Of a stretch of DNA of 64,000 bases, positions 45,118-57,546 are shown piece after piece. How positions within the stretch are numbered: position 1 is the first letter of the stretch; every line of letters begins with the position of its first letter. The DNA lies in NCBI GenBank assembly GCA_016785225.1, contig JAFBJZ010000969.1:1397001-1461000 (forward strand), read 5' to 3'. Under the pieces are notes generated by a model. The model worked only from the letters and a program-made list of their open reading frames with translations. It did no database searches and was not told the origin of the DNA. A program made the translations under genes and the position numbers. The DNA comes from Psettodes erumei (Eukaryota; Chordata; Actinopteri; Pleuronectiformes; Psettodidae).

Positions 45118-47972
45118 TCTTGTGGGACGACCGGCTCCTCATTATCACGTCCTACTCCTCCTCTTTCTCCTCGTTCGTCTGCCCCCCCTCGCAAAACACA
45201 CATCCCACCTCCCTCCAGCATCCCCGACCACCTCCCCACAGGAGCACCCCACCCCCACCTCCCACCCCCACCCCTCTGAACCTTTTCCTTCCTTCTTTCC
45301 CACAATGCCCCTTTCTCTGCCAACGCTGCTGGATAATTAGCTCTGCGCTCCTCTGATTTGTGTGCGAGTGTGTGCGGTCTGCAGCCGTCACAATCAACAA
45401 CCATCATCAACATCACTCTTATTGCAATCATCATCATTACCACAATTATTATTATCATCATGAAAATCCTCGTTACCAACATGTTCTGTGTAACCGTCAC
45501 ATTTTAGCGGCTCAGTCGTGTCTGTTCGGACAAACTTTTCATTTTCCCTTTCCTTTCAACTTTTACATGTCTACACTACGTTTGAGCTTGTGTCTTGTGT
45601 TTGATCAATAAGCGTAGCCCGAGAATGACTGATCAATCAATCAATCAAACAATAAATCAGAGATAACTGTTGAGTGTTGCTGACTTACTAACAGTTCTGT
45701 GCTCGGGCTAACGTTGCAGTTCGTGCGGGGCAGTCAAGGACAGGACGTCTGCCTCGGCCTTCCTCTTTATCTGGAGCGGGACGGCCCCTCCTTTAAATCT
45801 GAACCACCCTGTTGTCCTGACCTGTGGAGTGAACTGAGGAGGAGGAGGAGGAGGAGGAGGAAGAGGAGGAGGAGGGGAGAGGAAGTGAAAAGGATGATAT
45901 CAGAGAGGGAGCAGAGATGATGGATGGAGAGATGCAGCAGGACAGAGCGACAGGATGCTGCTGCAAAGAGAAGCAGGTCACGGTGGGAGGGATGGAGGGA
46001 CGGAGAGGTGGATGGGGGGTGGATGGGGGTGGATGGGTGGGTGTGTGGGTGTTGATGTGTGTCATGGCCCATTTAGCTGCTGCCGCTCCCACCCGCTGCT
46101 GAATGTGACGAGCGCCCTCGCCCTCGAAGCTCTGGTTGATTTTTTAACGTTCGTCTTCACTTCCTGCTCCGGCGGCTCGGACCGACAACGAGCGCACAAA
46201 AAAAACCTCACATGTCACCTGCCTCAGCGATGGCTGCTCTTCTTCCTTTCTGACACAATCCTGCTTTTTTTTGTGTTACGTGGCGCTTCCCCGTGTGGCC
46301 CGGGAAAAGACCGTTCACGATTCGTTAGCTTCCTGACTTAAATAGACTGACTTAATTAAAGCAGCGTTATTTTGTCGTCTGCTTTGTTGCTAATTGCGCC
46401 AGCCTCACACTCCGCTGTGTCTTTCCACACTGGGATAACGGCGCCGTTAGCAGATGCGAGGCAAATGAGAGCTTGAGCAGAAGCGTGCGGCTCTTCTTGC
46501 CGGAGCAGCCCCGTGTTCACTTCTGGTCCTGGTTCTGGTCCCGGTTCCAGAGGTGGGAGCGCTGTGACATCACAGAACCTTTCAGATGGGAGGAAGATGG
46601 GGGGGGTCGGCGTATGAAGCGCGCCCCCGAGGTTGCTCTTTGTAACAGCCCCCCCCCCAGCCAGCCACCTCCTTCTGTGTGTATGCAAAGTCAAACTGGA
46701 GAAGGTTCTGACCGTTTGGTCTTTTATTGTCATTTCACCTTGTCGTGTTTTCTTAGATGTTTGTTTTTTATATCAGGGCCGTCGTGTGTATTTCCAGGCT
46801 CCTTTTGTGCGTCCCTGTCAGCCAGCGGTTGTGCGTTGTGTCTCACTGTTTCTGTCATAGTGTTTGTGTGTTAGCGACAAATTTGCAGTAAGTGTGTCCG
46901 CACACATCTGTTTGTGTTTCGGGGCTGTGTGCGTGTGCGTGCATGCATTTGCATGTGTGGTTGGCTCGTTGCTGCGTGTGTGTGTGTGTCCCGGTCTGCT
47001 GGATGAAGAGGGGTGGAGGAGGAGGAGGAGGAGGATGAAGAGCAGGGTGGTGGTGGTGGAGGAGAGGGGACGTGGAACAGGGGCAGTTAGCTTCCACTGA
47101 ATGGACCCACATATGTATCCTAGCAACAGGCTGGTTTGGAAATGCGATGGAGAGATGAACGGAGGGAGAGAGCCCGCAAAAAGCAGAGGAAATGAGAGAG
47201 AGAGAGAGGCTGCTAACAATGTGCGGATGGAGGCAGAGGAGGTGCAGCGGGTCAGAGGAGAGAGACGGAGAATCAGCCAGAAAGGTGGTGGTGGAGAGAA
47301 AGAATCGATACGCGTGGAGGGAAAAAAAAAACCCAGGAGACACGCCAGCTCCCGCTGCCGATGAAATTTTAACGCAAACCTTTGATGTGTGACACTTAAC
47401 AAAATATGTTTCCATGTGGTTCCAGCAAAATAAATACGTACAGCGCCCGCCAAGGCCAAACAATCCCACGCACGTCTGTCCGCCTCGCGCCGTCCAGAAA
47501 TCAAAGGGAGAAGGTGCAGAAACTCATAGATCTGAACACCGTAGATCCAAACATCACCTCACCCCAACCGTCCCACCTCTAAACGGGCCTCAGACACTTT
47601 GATAAAATATTAACACACATGAGTAAACAGCTGGGCACTGTAGTGTTTTTTTTGGGGGGACTATTTTCAGTGGCGGATGACTCCACATTTCCCCTCTGGT
47701 GAATATTTATGGCAGCAGGGGGGTCGAAAACCTAAAATCCATGTTTGTAGATCAACCAGCTGTCTTTGCTTTGAAGGGCTGGGGGGGTTGGTTGTGTCTC
47801 CAAACTGCGGGACGGGACCTAAAAATGGGTCACGGGTCTGTTGCAGGTGAAGCAGAGAAAACAATATGTTTTAATTAACCCCCCCCAACCCAAAGAGAAA
47901 AGAAGAGAAGCCACGTGTCTCGGTTTACTCGACGACTCTTTGTCACGGCCGCTGCACAGGACGGACGTTGTG

Positions 47973-48017
<45 letters not shown>

Positions 48018-48168
48018 ACTGGCTGCAGCCATGGGACATGCGTGCCTGTGTGTGTGTTTACTGTGTTTGTTTGTGTGTTTACTCAAGTGTGTCATGCAGA
48101 TGGGCAGCTCTGCCCTCGCACCTCTCTCTCTCTGACTTTGACCCTTCTGCTTGGCCACTGAGTGGGGG

Positions 48169-48214
<46 letters not shown>

Positions 48215-48928
48215 TGTCTGCTGTGCCTTAAGGTGTCCCTTGAACACACACACACACACACATTAACATTCACACACTTCCACCCCCGCCCCATGGCCCA
48301 CATAGATATTTGTGTGTGTGTGTGTGTGTGTGTGAGTGCTGTCACATAAGCTACGGTCCCGGGCCAGTGATGTGCCCTACAACCACAAGGAGGAGGAGAG
48401 GTGGGGGAGGTCCAGTGTGTGTGTGTGTGTGTGTGTGTCATGTCTGTATCCGCGTACATGTGTGCAATTGAATCCATGTTTATTTGCGCACACTTTTTTT
48501 CCCCTCGCACATGGAGGTTTTATTGCCTGTGTGTGTGTGTGTGTGTGTGTGTGCTGGTTTTGATGTCACATTCGGTCCCAGTATCAGGGACAACGAGCAC
48601 GGGGGGGGCACAGTGGAGGACAAACATGTCCTCTCTCCCCTCTGTCCTGAAGGCCCGGCCCCCCCGTGATGTGCCGGGCAGAGGGAAAGGGCACCGCTGG
48701 CCCGGCACGCTGCAGACGCACACACACCAGAAACAGCAGCGTAACGTTTGTGTAACGTTACTTCCTTAAAAAAGATCACATGACGCAGCTTGTTGGTCGA
48801 CGCACAAGTCAGAGGAGACGCTGTCAACCTGCCGCTCGCGCGCACGAGAAAAACACGTACGGCCCAAACGTACATTTTGATGTGGAGCGCAAGGGTCGCA
48901 GCGTCAAGTCGACCTTGTTTAAGGCGGC

Positions 48929-48942
48929 GTCGCCATGGCAAC
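48929..48942. promoter_or_regulatory. RFX X-box-like motif
   Basis: GTCGCCATGGCAAC, one mismatch to the RFX X-box consensus, within a CpG-rich patch of nol4l intron 1. Confidence 0.5.
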
Positions 48943-49520
48943 AAACTGCCGGACAGTCCCTGACGCTCCCTGCACCGCCGCAAAAGTTCAGCGTCTGCCA
49001 TGAACGCGCGTGTGCTGTTGTACGGTCGAGGTTGATCGCTTCGCTCGTGATTCACTCTCCTTTACGTCACATGGTTCATCACTGTAGCGCCGCCGTTATT
49101 CTCCCACAGCCGCGGTGGGAGCGAGCGTCAGGCAGCGATGAGGCAGAACGTGATGTGGCGCCATTCATCATATTTGCCATGCACGTGTCATTTTACTGTC
49201 CCACCAGCCTGAAACCAAACGGGGACCTGTTTTATATCGACTCCTTCTTCAAATAAAGAAACAACGTCATCCGGTTCACGTTTCAAACGCTCGCCGGAGC
49301 CTCCACGGGGCTGCCTGTGGGGGGACTAAATACAGTTAATACTAATGTATGCAGTCGTTATGGTGAGCGGGTTTCAGCAGCACCGGTTCCCCGACCCGTT
49401 TCTGAGCCACTGTTTGTGCACGGCATTGCCAGGGTAAGAGGTGCCTCACCTGCATCACCCCCCAAGCGTCGGCAGACGGGAACTATCCCTCCGTCTTCCT
49501 TTCTTTTTCCTCTTTCACAC

Positions 49521-49559
49521 CTCCTCCTCCTCCTCCTCCTCCTCCTCCTCCTCCTCCTC
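49521..49559 (+). repeat. (TCC)13 trinucleotide repeat
   Basis: Pure CTC/TCC repeat; a homopyrimidine tract able to form triplex DNA. Confidence 0.95.
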
Positions 49560-49668
49560 TCTGCCTGGCAGTTGTAATGGCATTGGGGATGTGTGGGGGG
49601 AGGTGTGTGTGTGTGCATGCTGGGGGGGGGCACATTAGAAACATCCCCTCTGTGATAAGCTGCAGATG

Positions 49669-49682
49669 GTTACCATAGCAAC
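49669..49682. promoter_or_regulatory. RFX X-box (near-perfect)
   Basis: GTTACCATAGCAAC matches the RFX X-box consensus closely; it lies between the (TCC)13 repeat and a large TG tract in nol4l intron 1. Confidence 0.6.
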
Positions 49683-49813
49683 GCTTATTACCTGCACCCC
49701 GAGACAGGGGGTGGAGAGAGAGGAAGACAGAGAGAGGTAATGGGTCAAGAGATTGTGTCCTGAACGTGTGTGTGTGTGTGTGTGTGTGTGTCGTTTATGG
49801 ATGGATGGATGTG

Positions 49814-49818
<5 letters not shown>

Positions 49819-49906
<88 letters not shown>

Positions 49907-49909
49907 CGT

Positions 49910-49959
<50 letters not shown>
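49819..49959 (+). repeat. Long (GT)n tract with GC interruptions
   Basis: About 140 bp of alternating GT with GCGTGC interruptions near 49862 and 49902-49920. Preceded by another GT tract at 49764-49791 and a GGAT tetranucleotide run. Confidence 0.95.
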
Positions 49960-50041
49960 ACAATGAAAAGGCTCTAGTTCATTGACTCTTCATTAGATGC
50001 TCTTCGTCTGGTAAAGGCCGCGCTGGGAACAAGAATAATGA

Positions 50042-50076
<35 letters not shown>

Positions 50077-50842
50077 GTATATATACATTACCCCACCCAT
50101 TCCCACACACACCCACACACTCACAGCTGTCACCCCGGTCTTCCTCACCTCACACAGGCAGGTGGACGGGCACCTTGCTTCCTGTCGGCTGGATGTTCAG
50201 CACGCTCACGCTGCTGTGTTCACGCTCATCGGGAAACTTCACAAGTCGTGTTATGTGATGTGAAAATTTAATATTCTTTCAGGTAGCTGCCCCCCCCCCC
50301 ACACACACCTCCACCCCCCCACAGCTTTTCCTGTGCAGAGGCTAAAGCTCCATTAATTGATATTCTTCTATTCATGGATCGCTGTTAGCAGTTCGGTTTG
50401 CCAGCGGCTCGCGTCAGCCTGCGCTGCCAAGCACCAAACAGCAGAAGCCAGAGACGAGCCGGTGAAGAATGTGGTGGGGCCAGATCTGCTGGGCCGGCAC
50501 AATTGATCATTGTGAAGTTCTGCCATGTGAGAGCCATCAGATGCCTCCCTGACAGCACGTCATGTAAAATGTCTCCGGTGAAGACTCCAGCTGCGTTACG
50601 TGTAAATCAAATTTGTTTGACGTGGTTTAACTTCTCCTATGTGACAGTGTGGAAGTGGTGTTTCCATGCAGAGAGGCTGCACGCGCTCATCTGCACCTCG
50701 TAATGCTTTGTCTGGTGGATGGCTGCGGTGTGTGTGTGTGTGTGTGTGTGTGTGCGCACTGGAAGAGGAGGGTTTGCAACAATTATTTAGTGGCTAGAGA
50801 AGAAAATGCGAGTGCTGGAGGAAGTGCTAACCAGATATGCAG

Positions 50843-50877
<35 letters not shown>

Positions 50878-51124
50878 CGCTACCTGTTGCAGAAAATACA
50901 CACACCTAAATATATTCTCCACAGATATATAGAAACATAAAGAAGACCCACACGCACAAACACACCTGCCCTGTGAGGTCAGCTCTCATTGGTTACCATG
51001 GTAGTAGCAGGCCTCACTGTGTGCTGCAGGTAGGAAGGATGTGTGTGTGCGTGCGTGTGTGTGTGTGTGTGTGTGTGTGAGTGTGTGTGTGTGTGCGCGT
51101 GTTTGAGTGAAGACCATTTATCTG

Positions 51125-51245
51125 GGGACAAACGGCACGTTTGAAAAGCGCTGATTTTTGGGTCAGTGGTTAAGGTAATGGTGAGGGGAAGTCTGCAAAT
51201 GTGTTGTCCCCGAAAACGGACCCGTGACAATGTGTGTGTGTGTGT
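51125..51245 (+). repeat. TG-bearing teleost repeat remnant, second copy
   Basis: GGGACAAACGG, then GGTTAAGGTAATGG, then TTGTCCCCGAAAACGGAC and a (TG)n run. The layout resembles the element at 24300-24640. Confidence 0.4.
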
Positions 51246-51417
51246 TGCCCCACCTGTTGCACCTTCCCCTGACTGCCCCCCCCACACACACATACACACA
51301 CACATACACACACACATACACACATACACATTTTCCCTCCTCCTTTGTGTAAAAGAAAACCCACATTCATATTTCCCCTTCCAGAGGTAGCTACACCTCC
51401 CACTCCCACAGCATTTT

Positions 51418-51443
51418 GGGTTGGGGGTGGGGTGGGGGGTGGG
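51418..51443 (+). other. Strong G-quadruplex motif
   Basis: Five runs of three or more G with one- or two-base T/TT loops within 26 bp, a textbook G4 pattern on the sense strand of nol4l intron 1. Confidence 0.75.
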
Positions 51444-51737
51444 TTCCCTAGACTTCCTCTATTCCCAAAGCTGCGTGTTGACTCCGTGTAGGTGTGTGAC
51501 ACCGCTCCGTCCTCCGGGAGGCTCGGTTAACGTACAGTAGGCGCTGAGTCTTCGTCTAATTCGGGGGCCGCTCACGCGTTGGAGTATAATTATACATCAT
51601 GATTTTACTTCCTGCCATTAAACATCAGAGGAAATTGGCATGTTGGCAAAACATTTCATCACGTCTTAAATACCGACGACGGGTACGATGTGTTCCGAAG
51701 AGAACTTCACTCCCCAAAGCGTTCTGTTTTTTTGCGC

Positions 51738-51751
51738 GTTGCCATAGTGAC
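51738..51751. promoter_or_regulatory. RFX X-box-like motif
   Basis: GTTGCCATAGTGAC, close to the X-box consensus, in nol4l intron 1 about 1.1 kb before exon 2. Confidence 0.45.
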
Positions 51752-52874
51752 AGGAGTCGGAGCGAGGCATCGTCCTGTCAGAAAGCCCGAGCACGAGCAG
51801 CAGGCCACCTGCAGCGGCCACTTCTGTTGCGAGGCGCCCTCTGGTGGCCACAGTGGGTATGACAGGAGCAACGGACGCAGTCAGGTGATGTCGTGTTTGC
51901 TGTTGTAACCGTGACGACAAAGGCCCTGTGACATTAATGCAGCACTTGTTTTAACCTCATCTTTAACTGATCGTTTCCTGAACCCGACCAGATTGTGAGC
52001 CACATTAATCATCATGACTGTTTATTGTACAGAGTGAATGCGTTCCCCCGTCAGTTAGCAAATGTGACAAAAAAAAAAAGTTATATCTTTCAGCTTTGAT
52101 GGCTCTGGAGGTTTCACTGTTGTAGAGTCCTGCTCCCTGGGCTGCTGTTTGTCAGCGGTTAACAAGCTAACTCCAAATAAATTTTGAGCACAGCCTGAGA
52201 GAGCGCTTGTCTTCATGTCCGGCTCAGTGGAAGGAGTCGCAGAGAGCGGAGCGAAGGTTCAGATTCCCTCTGAGCCCAGAAACGTTCCATCAACGGCTCA
52301 AGATCCCCAAAACGCCGCCCCATAATCGAATCATCAGGAATAATGATGGCGGCGCGCGACACCGCGGAATAATCCAGAGTAATCTGAATCTGCAGAGATG
52401 CTGTGTTAATGGGTTCTTCCTCCATTAGCCCCTCAGCTGTGGCGTACGCCGCGTTAAGATTTGAATTCGGTTTGACTCATGTCTCATAAAATGTGAAACC
52501 TGCTGTTCATCGTGAGAGACGGCAGGATGAGAAAGTTTTCACTCTCTGTTCGGAGCAGAGAGGAAGTGGTTCTGTGGAGCCGCCCTGCAGGTTTCAGTCC
52601 GCTCGCCGTGGACTGACCTGAGAACCAGACTTCACACTCCTTCACACCTTTTATCAGTGCTGGGCTTATTTGCCTGTGTTCTCTATGTATACCATACCAT
52701 ACCATAGTCTAGTCCAATCCAGTTGTGTTTGTATGGCGGCAATTCACAATATACATTATCTTGAGGCCACAATCAGCATTTTTTTTGTTTTGAAATCTCA
52801 CATGTGAATATTTTCCTTACTGCCTGCCAAAAACAGAAGCTCAGCGGCTCAGTGTCTCTCCTGTGTGTTTCCAG

Positions 52875-53027
52875 TGCGTGGACAGCGTCTCCGGGGTCGA
52901 CTCTTCCCTGAAGCGCGTGGCGGTGGTGGAGGATTTCTTCGACATCATCTACGCCATGCACGTGGAGATCAGCGCCGACCCGGGCAAAGCGCCCAAGCAC
53001 GCCGGCCAGAAGAAGACCTACAAAGCG
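52875..53027 (+). CDS. nol4l: nol4l exon 2
   Basis: 153 nt, phase 0-0: CVDSVSGVDSSLKRVAVVED, then FFDIIYAMHVE, then KHAGQKKTYKA. Near-identical to the NOL4 family core (RRVAVVEDFFDIIYSMHVE). Acceptor TTCCAG, donor GTGAGC. Confidence 0.96.
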
Positions 53028-54692
53028 GTGAGCGCCGCTGCTGTCGTCCCACGGTTTACGTGGGGAGGAGCGGGAAATAAGAAACGCTCTCTCGTCTTTA
53101 ATCTGGCATTCTTCAACGTGCCGCCTCGCTCTTCCTTTCTACTTCCTCGTTGCCCCTGTCAGCCTCCGACCCCCCCACCCCCCCACCCCCACCCACAGAG
53201 GCCGTCTGTCATAACTCGAGGCGCCTCTTGCCCAACGCTTTTCTCTCTCTATCTGCTCTCTTCCTCTTCACTTGGGCTTCATTCCTCTTTTAGCGTCTCT
53301 GGCAGAAAAAAAAAACAAAAAAAAGGAGAAAAGAAACAGCCGTCGTCACACTGATCCAGTTTCAGTTTCAGAGCAGGAAACCAGCCTGGACCACATATGT
53401 AGTCAGTCTTCACCTGCTGGGTACATTTCTGTTTTTTTCAGTACAGTTGAAACGAATACAGACAATTTATCCTTCACGCAATGAATTGATCAGTTGAGAA
53501 CATAATTTGGCAGATTAAACTGTTTTTTTTTCTAATATTTGACATTTAAATGAGCATTAGTAATAAATGCCGCTGGTCAAATTCTGGCTGTCCGTGTGAG
53601 GACGGCGGCCTCGTGACCTCACACCTAAAGAACGGGGCTCAGACAAAGCCTGTGAGACGTGCAGAGAGTGAGCCGCTCTGTTGTGGTCGTCTCTGCTGCT
53701 GACGCTGCCCTCTTTTGGTCCAATGGAGTAAGTGCAGGAGAGGGAGGGAGCTTTGACAGTTACTGTCCACCGACTGTGATTTTTTTTTTTCTTACACATC
53801 CTCTTCTCCTCTTCTTCTTCTTCTTCACCTGCGTGTTTTTGTGTATTTTCTGTATTCATGTCCACGTGTTGCAGTTAAAGTCAGGAGCGAGATTAGCAGG
53901 CCACAGCTAGCTTCAGGTCTTCAGGCCACCAAAGGCCGTGAGTGACATTTGCCTTTGCTTAACCCCCCCCCACACACACACATACACACAGACACACATA
54001 AGCAGCACGGCAACCCCCATCCACCCATGCTGGCTGTTTTTCCACCCTTCCTCCTCCTCCTCCTCCTCCTCCTCCCCTCCTTTGTGCCTCTGCGCCTCTC
54101 CTCCAGAGTAAGCGTTTGATTCGTGCGGACGCAGGTTTACAGACTTCATCTCTTCAGCATCACTTTTTCTTTCACACAGCCTCAGAACAAGGTAATGGCA
54201 GGAGAAGTAGGTAAAAAGCTTTAGAGGTTTAATAATCAGATCTGAACACGGCAGAGCCCGTCACACCTCACTGTTCCTGCGTCGACCGCCACCATCACAG
54301 TGCAGATAAACACACCACTCACACACACTCACATCATCAGCTCTTTTACAATTCTTTTGTCGTACTTGCAAAAGTGCAACACAACAACAACAATAATAAT
54401 AATAACTGTGATTATTATGATTACAAAAGTGGTTGTTAAAAGGTGGGACCTTGAGTTCATTTAACTTTTAAGAAAAGAATTCACTTCTGTTTCCACTGAG
54501 CGTCTCCCACGTTACGAAGCTTCAGTCATGAATTTCTGTCACAATGTTTTGACACGTTTCCGTGTTATATCCACGTTTTGAGCAGTCCTGTGCTGTGGAA
54601 GGAAAAAGACTGATAGGTGATGAGTAAATGAATGTTCAGACAACTTAACCACAGCAAGAGAAGGACGATGGAGCTCTCTCTCTCTCTCTCAG
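53028..54692 (+). other. nol4l intron 2
   Basis: About 1.7 kb. Pyrimidine- and C-rich near 53110-53290, (TCC)n at 54050-54077 and AT-rich at 54340-54480. It ends in a (CT)n pyrimidine tract. No exon is seen. Confidence 0.65.
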
Positions 54693-54804
54693 ATCGCAGA
54701 GACGTACGCCTTCCTGCCCAGAGAGGCGGTGACTCACTTCCTGATGAGCTGTGGCGAGTGTCAGAAGAGGATGCACATCAGCACCACGGGACAAGACTGC
54801 AAAG
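54693..54804 (+). CDS. nol4l: nol4l exon 3
   Basis: 112 nt, phase 0-1: IAETYAFLPREAVTHFLMSC, then GECQKRMHISTTGQDCK. Matches the NOL4 segment SESYAFLPREAVTRFLMSCSECQKRMH, including the cysteine pair. The acceptor pyrimidine tract is a (CT)n microsatellite directly before CAG; the donor is GTACAA. Confidence 0.95.
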
Positions 54805-56304
54805 GTACAAGCACGAGCGATCGGGCCGGTCCTCGGTACGCCGCCGTTTGTCTTGCGTGCCCGCCATTCCAACTTGTCCTCCACAAACGGGGCGTCCGGC
54901 GTCGCCTCCGACTGCATCTCCCCTTACGCCATTTTTATTTGAGTGTCTGAGTGTGACCATGTCCACAGTGAGAAGACAACGCAACAGGGCCAGCTGATCT
55001 CTCAGGAAACAACAAACAGAAAGACTTTTTTTTTTTAAATTTCAGATTTTAATTCGATCTCTCTGCTTCACTAATCGACCTCCATTAGTGTAAAGATCGC
55101 ACGAGGAGAGGCGACAATAAATCTGGCTTCTCTCTCTCTCTCCATCCATTCACACTTCAATCCCCTTCACTTTAATTGAATTCAGTAAACACCGCATTGG
55201 CATGAAGTGTGAGAAAAATAGGATTCCCGTCTTTTTCCTTTCTGTGCGTTAAAATGCAGAGGTTCAAACGCCCTCCCTCTTCCTCGCCGTTCCTTCGCCA
55301 TCAGCTCCTTCTCTTTGTCATCACTCTCTTTTCGCCTTCTTCCTCCACCACTGTGTCTTTCAATTAGAGTCCCTCTTCCCCTCTTTCATCCCTCCTCTCA
55401 CTCCCCCCCCCTCCCCGGCAAAATCGCCAGCGCACTTGCTGATAGTGAAGACGAGGAAGCAGAAATAAAATGAGGCAGATTAGAAACCGGAGAAAAAACA
55501 AAAAAAAAACAAATCCAATTTTTTGGACATGTGCTCAGTTTAACTCGCTGTGGCTCACTGTGTGAAATAGAAAATAAGCAGATGCAGTTTCAAACATGCC
55601 TCAGTCGGTCGCCGTCGTGATGCCCGTGGGCCGAGCGTCGCCTCGCCGGCCACAGAGCGGGAGTGTTTAATGTAAACGGGGAAAAAAATGTAAAGAGCTG
55701 AACCCCCCCGATGTGGAGACCTTTGCTCTTTGTTGTGTAAACAGCCGCAGAGCTGCTCATGAGCCGAAGCTTTGAATCCTCTGAGCTTTTACTGCGCCTG
55801 TGATCCCAGACCTCAGCATGAAGAAGTTTAAAACGGTGTAAAAGTACGTTTGATACCGACGCTGGACTCAAAGACCTCAGCTGCTGCCTGAAATACTGGC
55901 TCGGGTGTCGAGTCGGCTGATGCCGCGCCACTTATTGTGCACAATAACGTTTAAACTTTAAACTGCTCCCGCGCCGTGTCCCTCATTCGTAGAGCGTTGG
56001 CGGCGTACAGCTGTTAAAAAGCGGCGGTGTCAGATCGTCAGGCGGAGCCACGACTGGGCCGCAGCGGTCAGTCAGTCAGGCGAGGAAACAAGGAAACGAG
56101 AGGGACGTGTGCACACAAAAAAAGACCAGGATGTAGGAAGATCGACACTTGACTTGTGTGCAAATATTTGGAATGGCCTCGGGAATGGATTTCTGTAGAG
56201 AGAGAGAGTGTGTGTGCGAGTGTTTTTTTTTTGTGACCAGCCCCTCACTTTTACACACATCTTCTTTTATCGTGTTGAATCATGTGTAGAAATGTGAATT
56301 CTTT

Positions 56305-56625
56305 CCCATCCCTCCCCCATCCCTCCTCCTCCTCCTCCTCCTGCTGCCCATCCTTCCGCCCACCCCCTCAGACTCGCCCACCCACCTCTCCTTTTTTCTC
56401 CCCCATCCTCGTCTCCAAGCGTCCCACCCCACCCACATCCCGCTTCCAGCCCTTCTCCTTCTGTTTCCCCCGTCCTCGCAGCTCCAGGCGTCCCGTCCCG
56501 TCCCCGCATCCCTCGCCTTCCCCCTCCTCCATCCTCTACCCATCCCCGTACCCTGCGTCCATCCCTCCCTGGCTTCCTCCCCCCTCCGGCTTCCTCCCCT
56601 CCCCCCCCGTTTTTTTTTTCTTCCT
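56305..56625 (+). other. Long C/T-rich (homopyrimidine-biased) tract
   Basis: About 320 bp of mostly C and T with (CTC)n near 56323-56342 and C-runs up to seven. Such strand asymmetry favours triplex (H-DNA) or i-motif structure, and G-rich structure on the antisense strand. The open frames across it are compositional artefacts. Confidence 0.75.
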
Positions 56626-56639
56626 CGTTGCTCATTAAG

Positions 56640-56720
56640 CAGAGGAGTCATTGGAGTGTCCTGTCTCTCTCCTCAATTAGCCTAATTAATGGCTTTTAAC
56701 AAAGAAAATGGCCCAGGAAA
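56640..56720. promoter_or_regulatory. Candidate enhancer (nol4l intron 3)
   Basis: Microsatellite-free segment with CAATTAGCCTAATTAATGGC and TTTTAACAAAGAAAATGG, i.e. paired homeodomain cores beside a SOX/TCF-like AACAAAG. Resembles developmental conserved non-coding elements; conservation untested. Confidence 0.35.
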
Positions 56721-57334
56721 CGAGCTCATTTTCCACAGAGCTGGGGTAAGACAGGGAGAAGAAGGAGTAGGTGCTGCTGGCGAGGAGGTGGGTGGTGGTG
56801 GTGGTGGGGCTGAGTAGAGAAATCTGAAATACAGAAGGAGAAATTTGAAGTGAGAGTCCACACCGAGGAGGACAAAGGAAATGTAGAAGATGAGGGCGAG
56901 AGGGGGCGTCCTGCACACATTCCACAGAGAAAACAAATAAAGCCCAGTGAGCGAGTGCAGGCTGGTTCAAACTTCAAGAAAAAGAAATTAAACGTATTAA
57001 GCTGCGGAGCTGATTTCACACGTGGAAAAAATATTAATTATAATAATAAAATTATTAATTATAACAGTAATTTTTTTTGTGTGAGTGAGTGAGTGAGAAA
57101 AAAGTGTAAATATGAGGTTGGACATAATAGAAATCATTTAATTAGAAGAAGTAATAAGCTGAGCAAATAGCAAAGCACACACACACACACACACACACAC
57201 ACTGAGCTGAAGTATCACGGATGCTGTCACTACTGTCTGTCTGTGTGTGTGTGTGTGTGTGTGTTGTGCTGTCACTGGATGGCTCTCAGAGTGAGAGCAG
57301 CTAATTGCCTTCCCACCCTGTAGGGGGGTTCACA

Positions 57335-57384
<50 letters not shown>

Positions 57385-57424
57385 AGACCCCCAGCCCCCT
57401 TTATCGCCATGCTGAAGTGACTCC

Positions 57425-57500
57425 CACTAAAGTTCAGCTGTGAATTATTTAATGCAATTAATCAGCGTGGACCAGGGCCATGTTTAATTGACACGGGCAG
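57425..57500. promoter_or_regulatory. Candidate enhancer (nol4l intron 3)
   Basis: GAATTATTTAATGCAATTAA, then TCAGCGTGG, then TTTAATTGACACGGGCAG. Dense TAAT/ATTA cores between two CA/TG tracts. Confidence 0.3.
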
Positions 57501-57509
57501 CAGGCTCAC

Positions 57510-57546
<37 letters not shown>

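Larger units (their letters stand above)
38441..52874 (+). other. nol4l intron 1 (about 14.4 kb)
   Basis: No coding exon is supported. Contents: (TG)20 at 38468-38507; (GA)20 at 40470-40509; GC-rich patches at about 40860-41010 and 41200-41290; TG/CA tracts at 41432-41463, 42546-42575, 42668-42706, 42752-42780, 47979-48016, 48173-48208, 49764-49959 and 51041-51094; a LINE-like 3' end at 43665-44035; (TCC)n at 44401-44427 and 49521-49559; G-rich runs at 45066-45117, 46005-46048 and 51418-51443; RFX X-box-like motifs at 44302, 48929, 49669 and 51738; and homeodomain-rich segments such as 44470-44570. Confidence 0.6.

Noticed and set aside
46818..47504. 228- and 204-residue minus-strand frames in nol4l intron 1
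   Set aside because: Serine/proline/histidine low complexity from pyrimidine-rich antisense sequence; no homology.
49378..49433. Exon-like segment in nol4l intron 1 (CAG acceptor, GTAAGA donor)
   Set aside because: 56 nt long, which would break the phase 0-0 join of nol4l exons 1 and 2; no homology and a weak pyrimidine tract.
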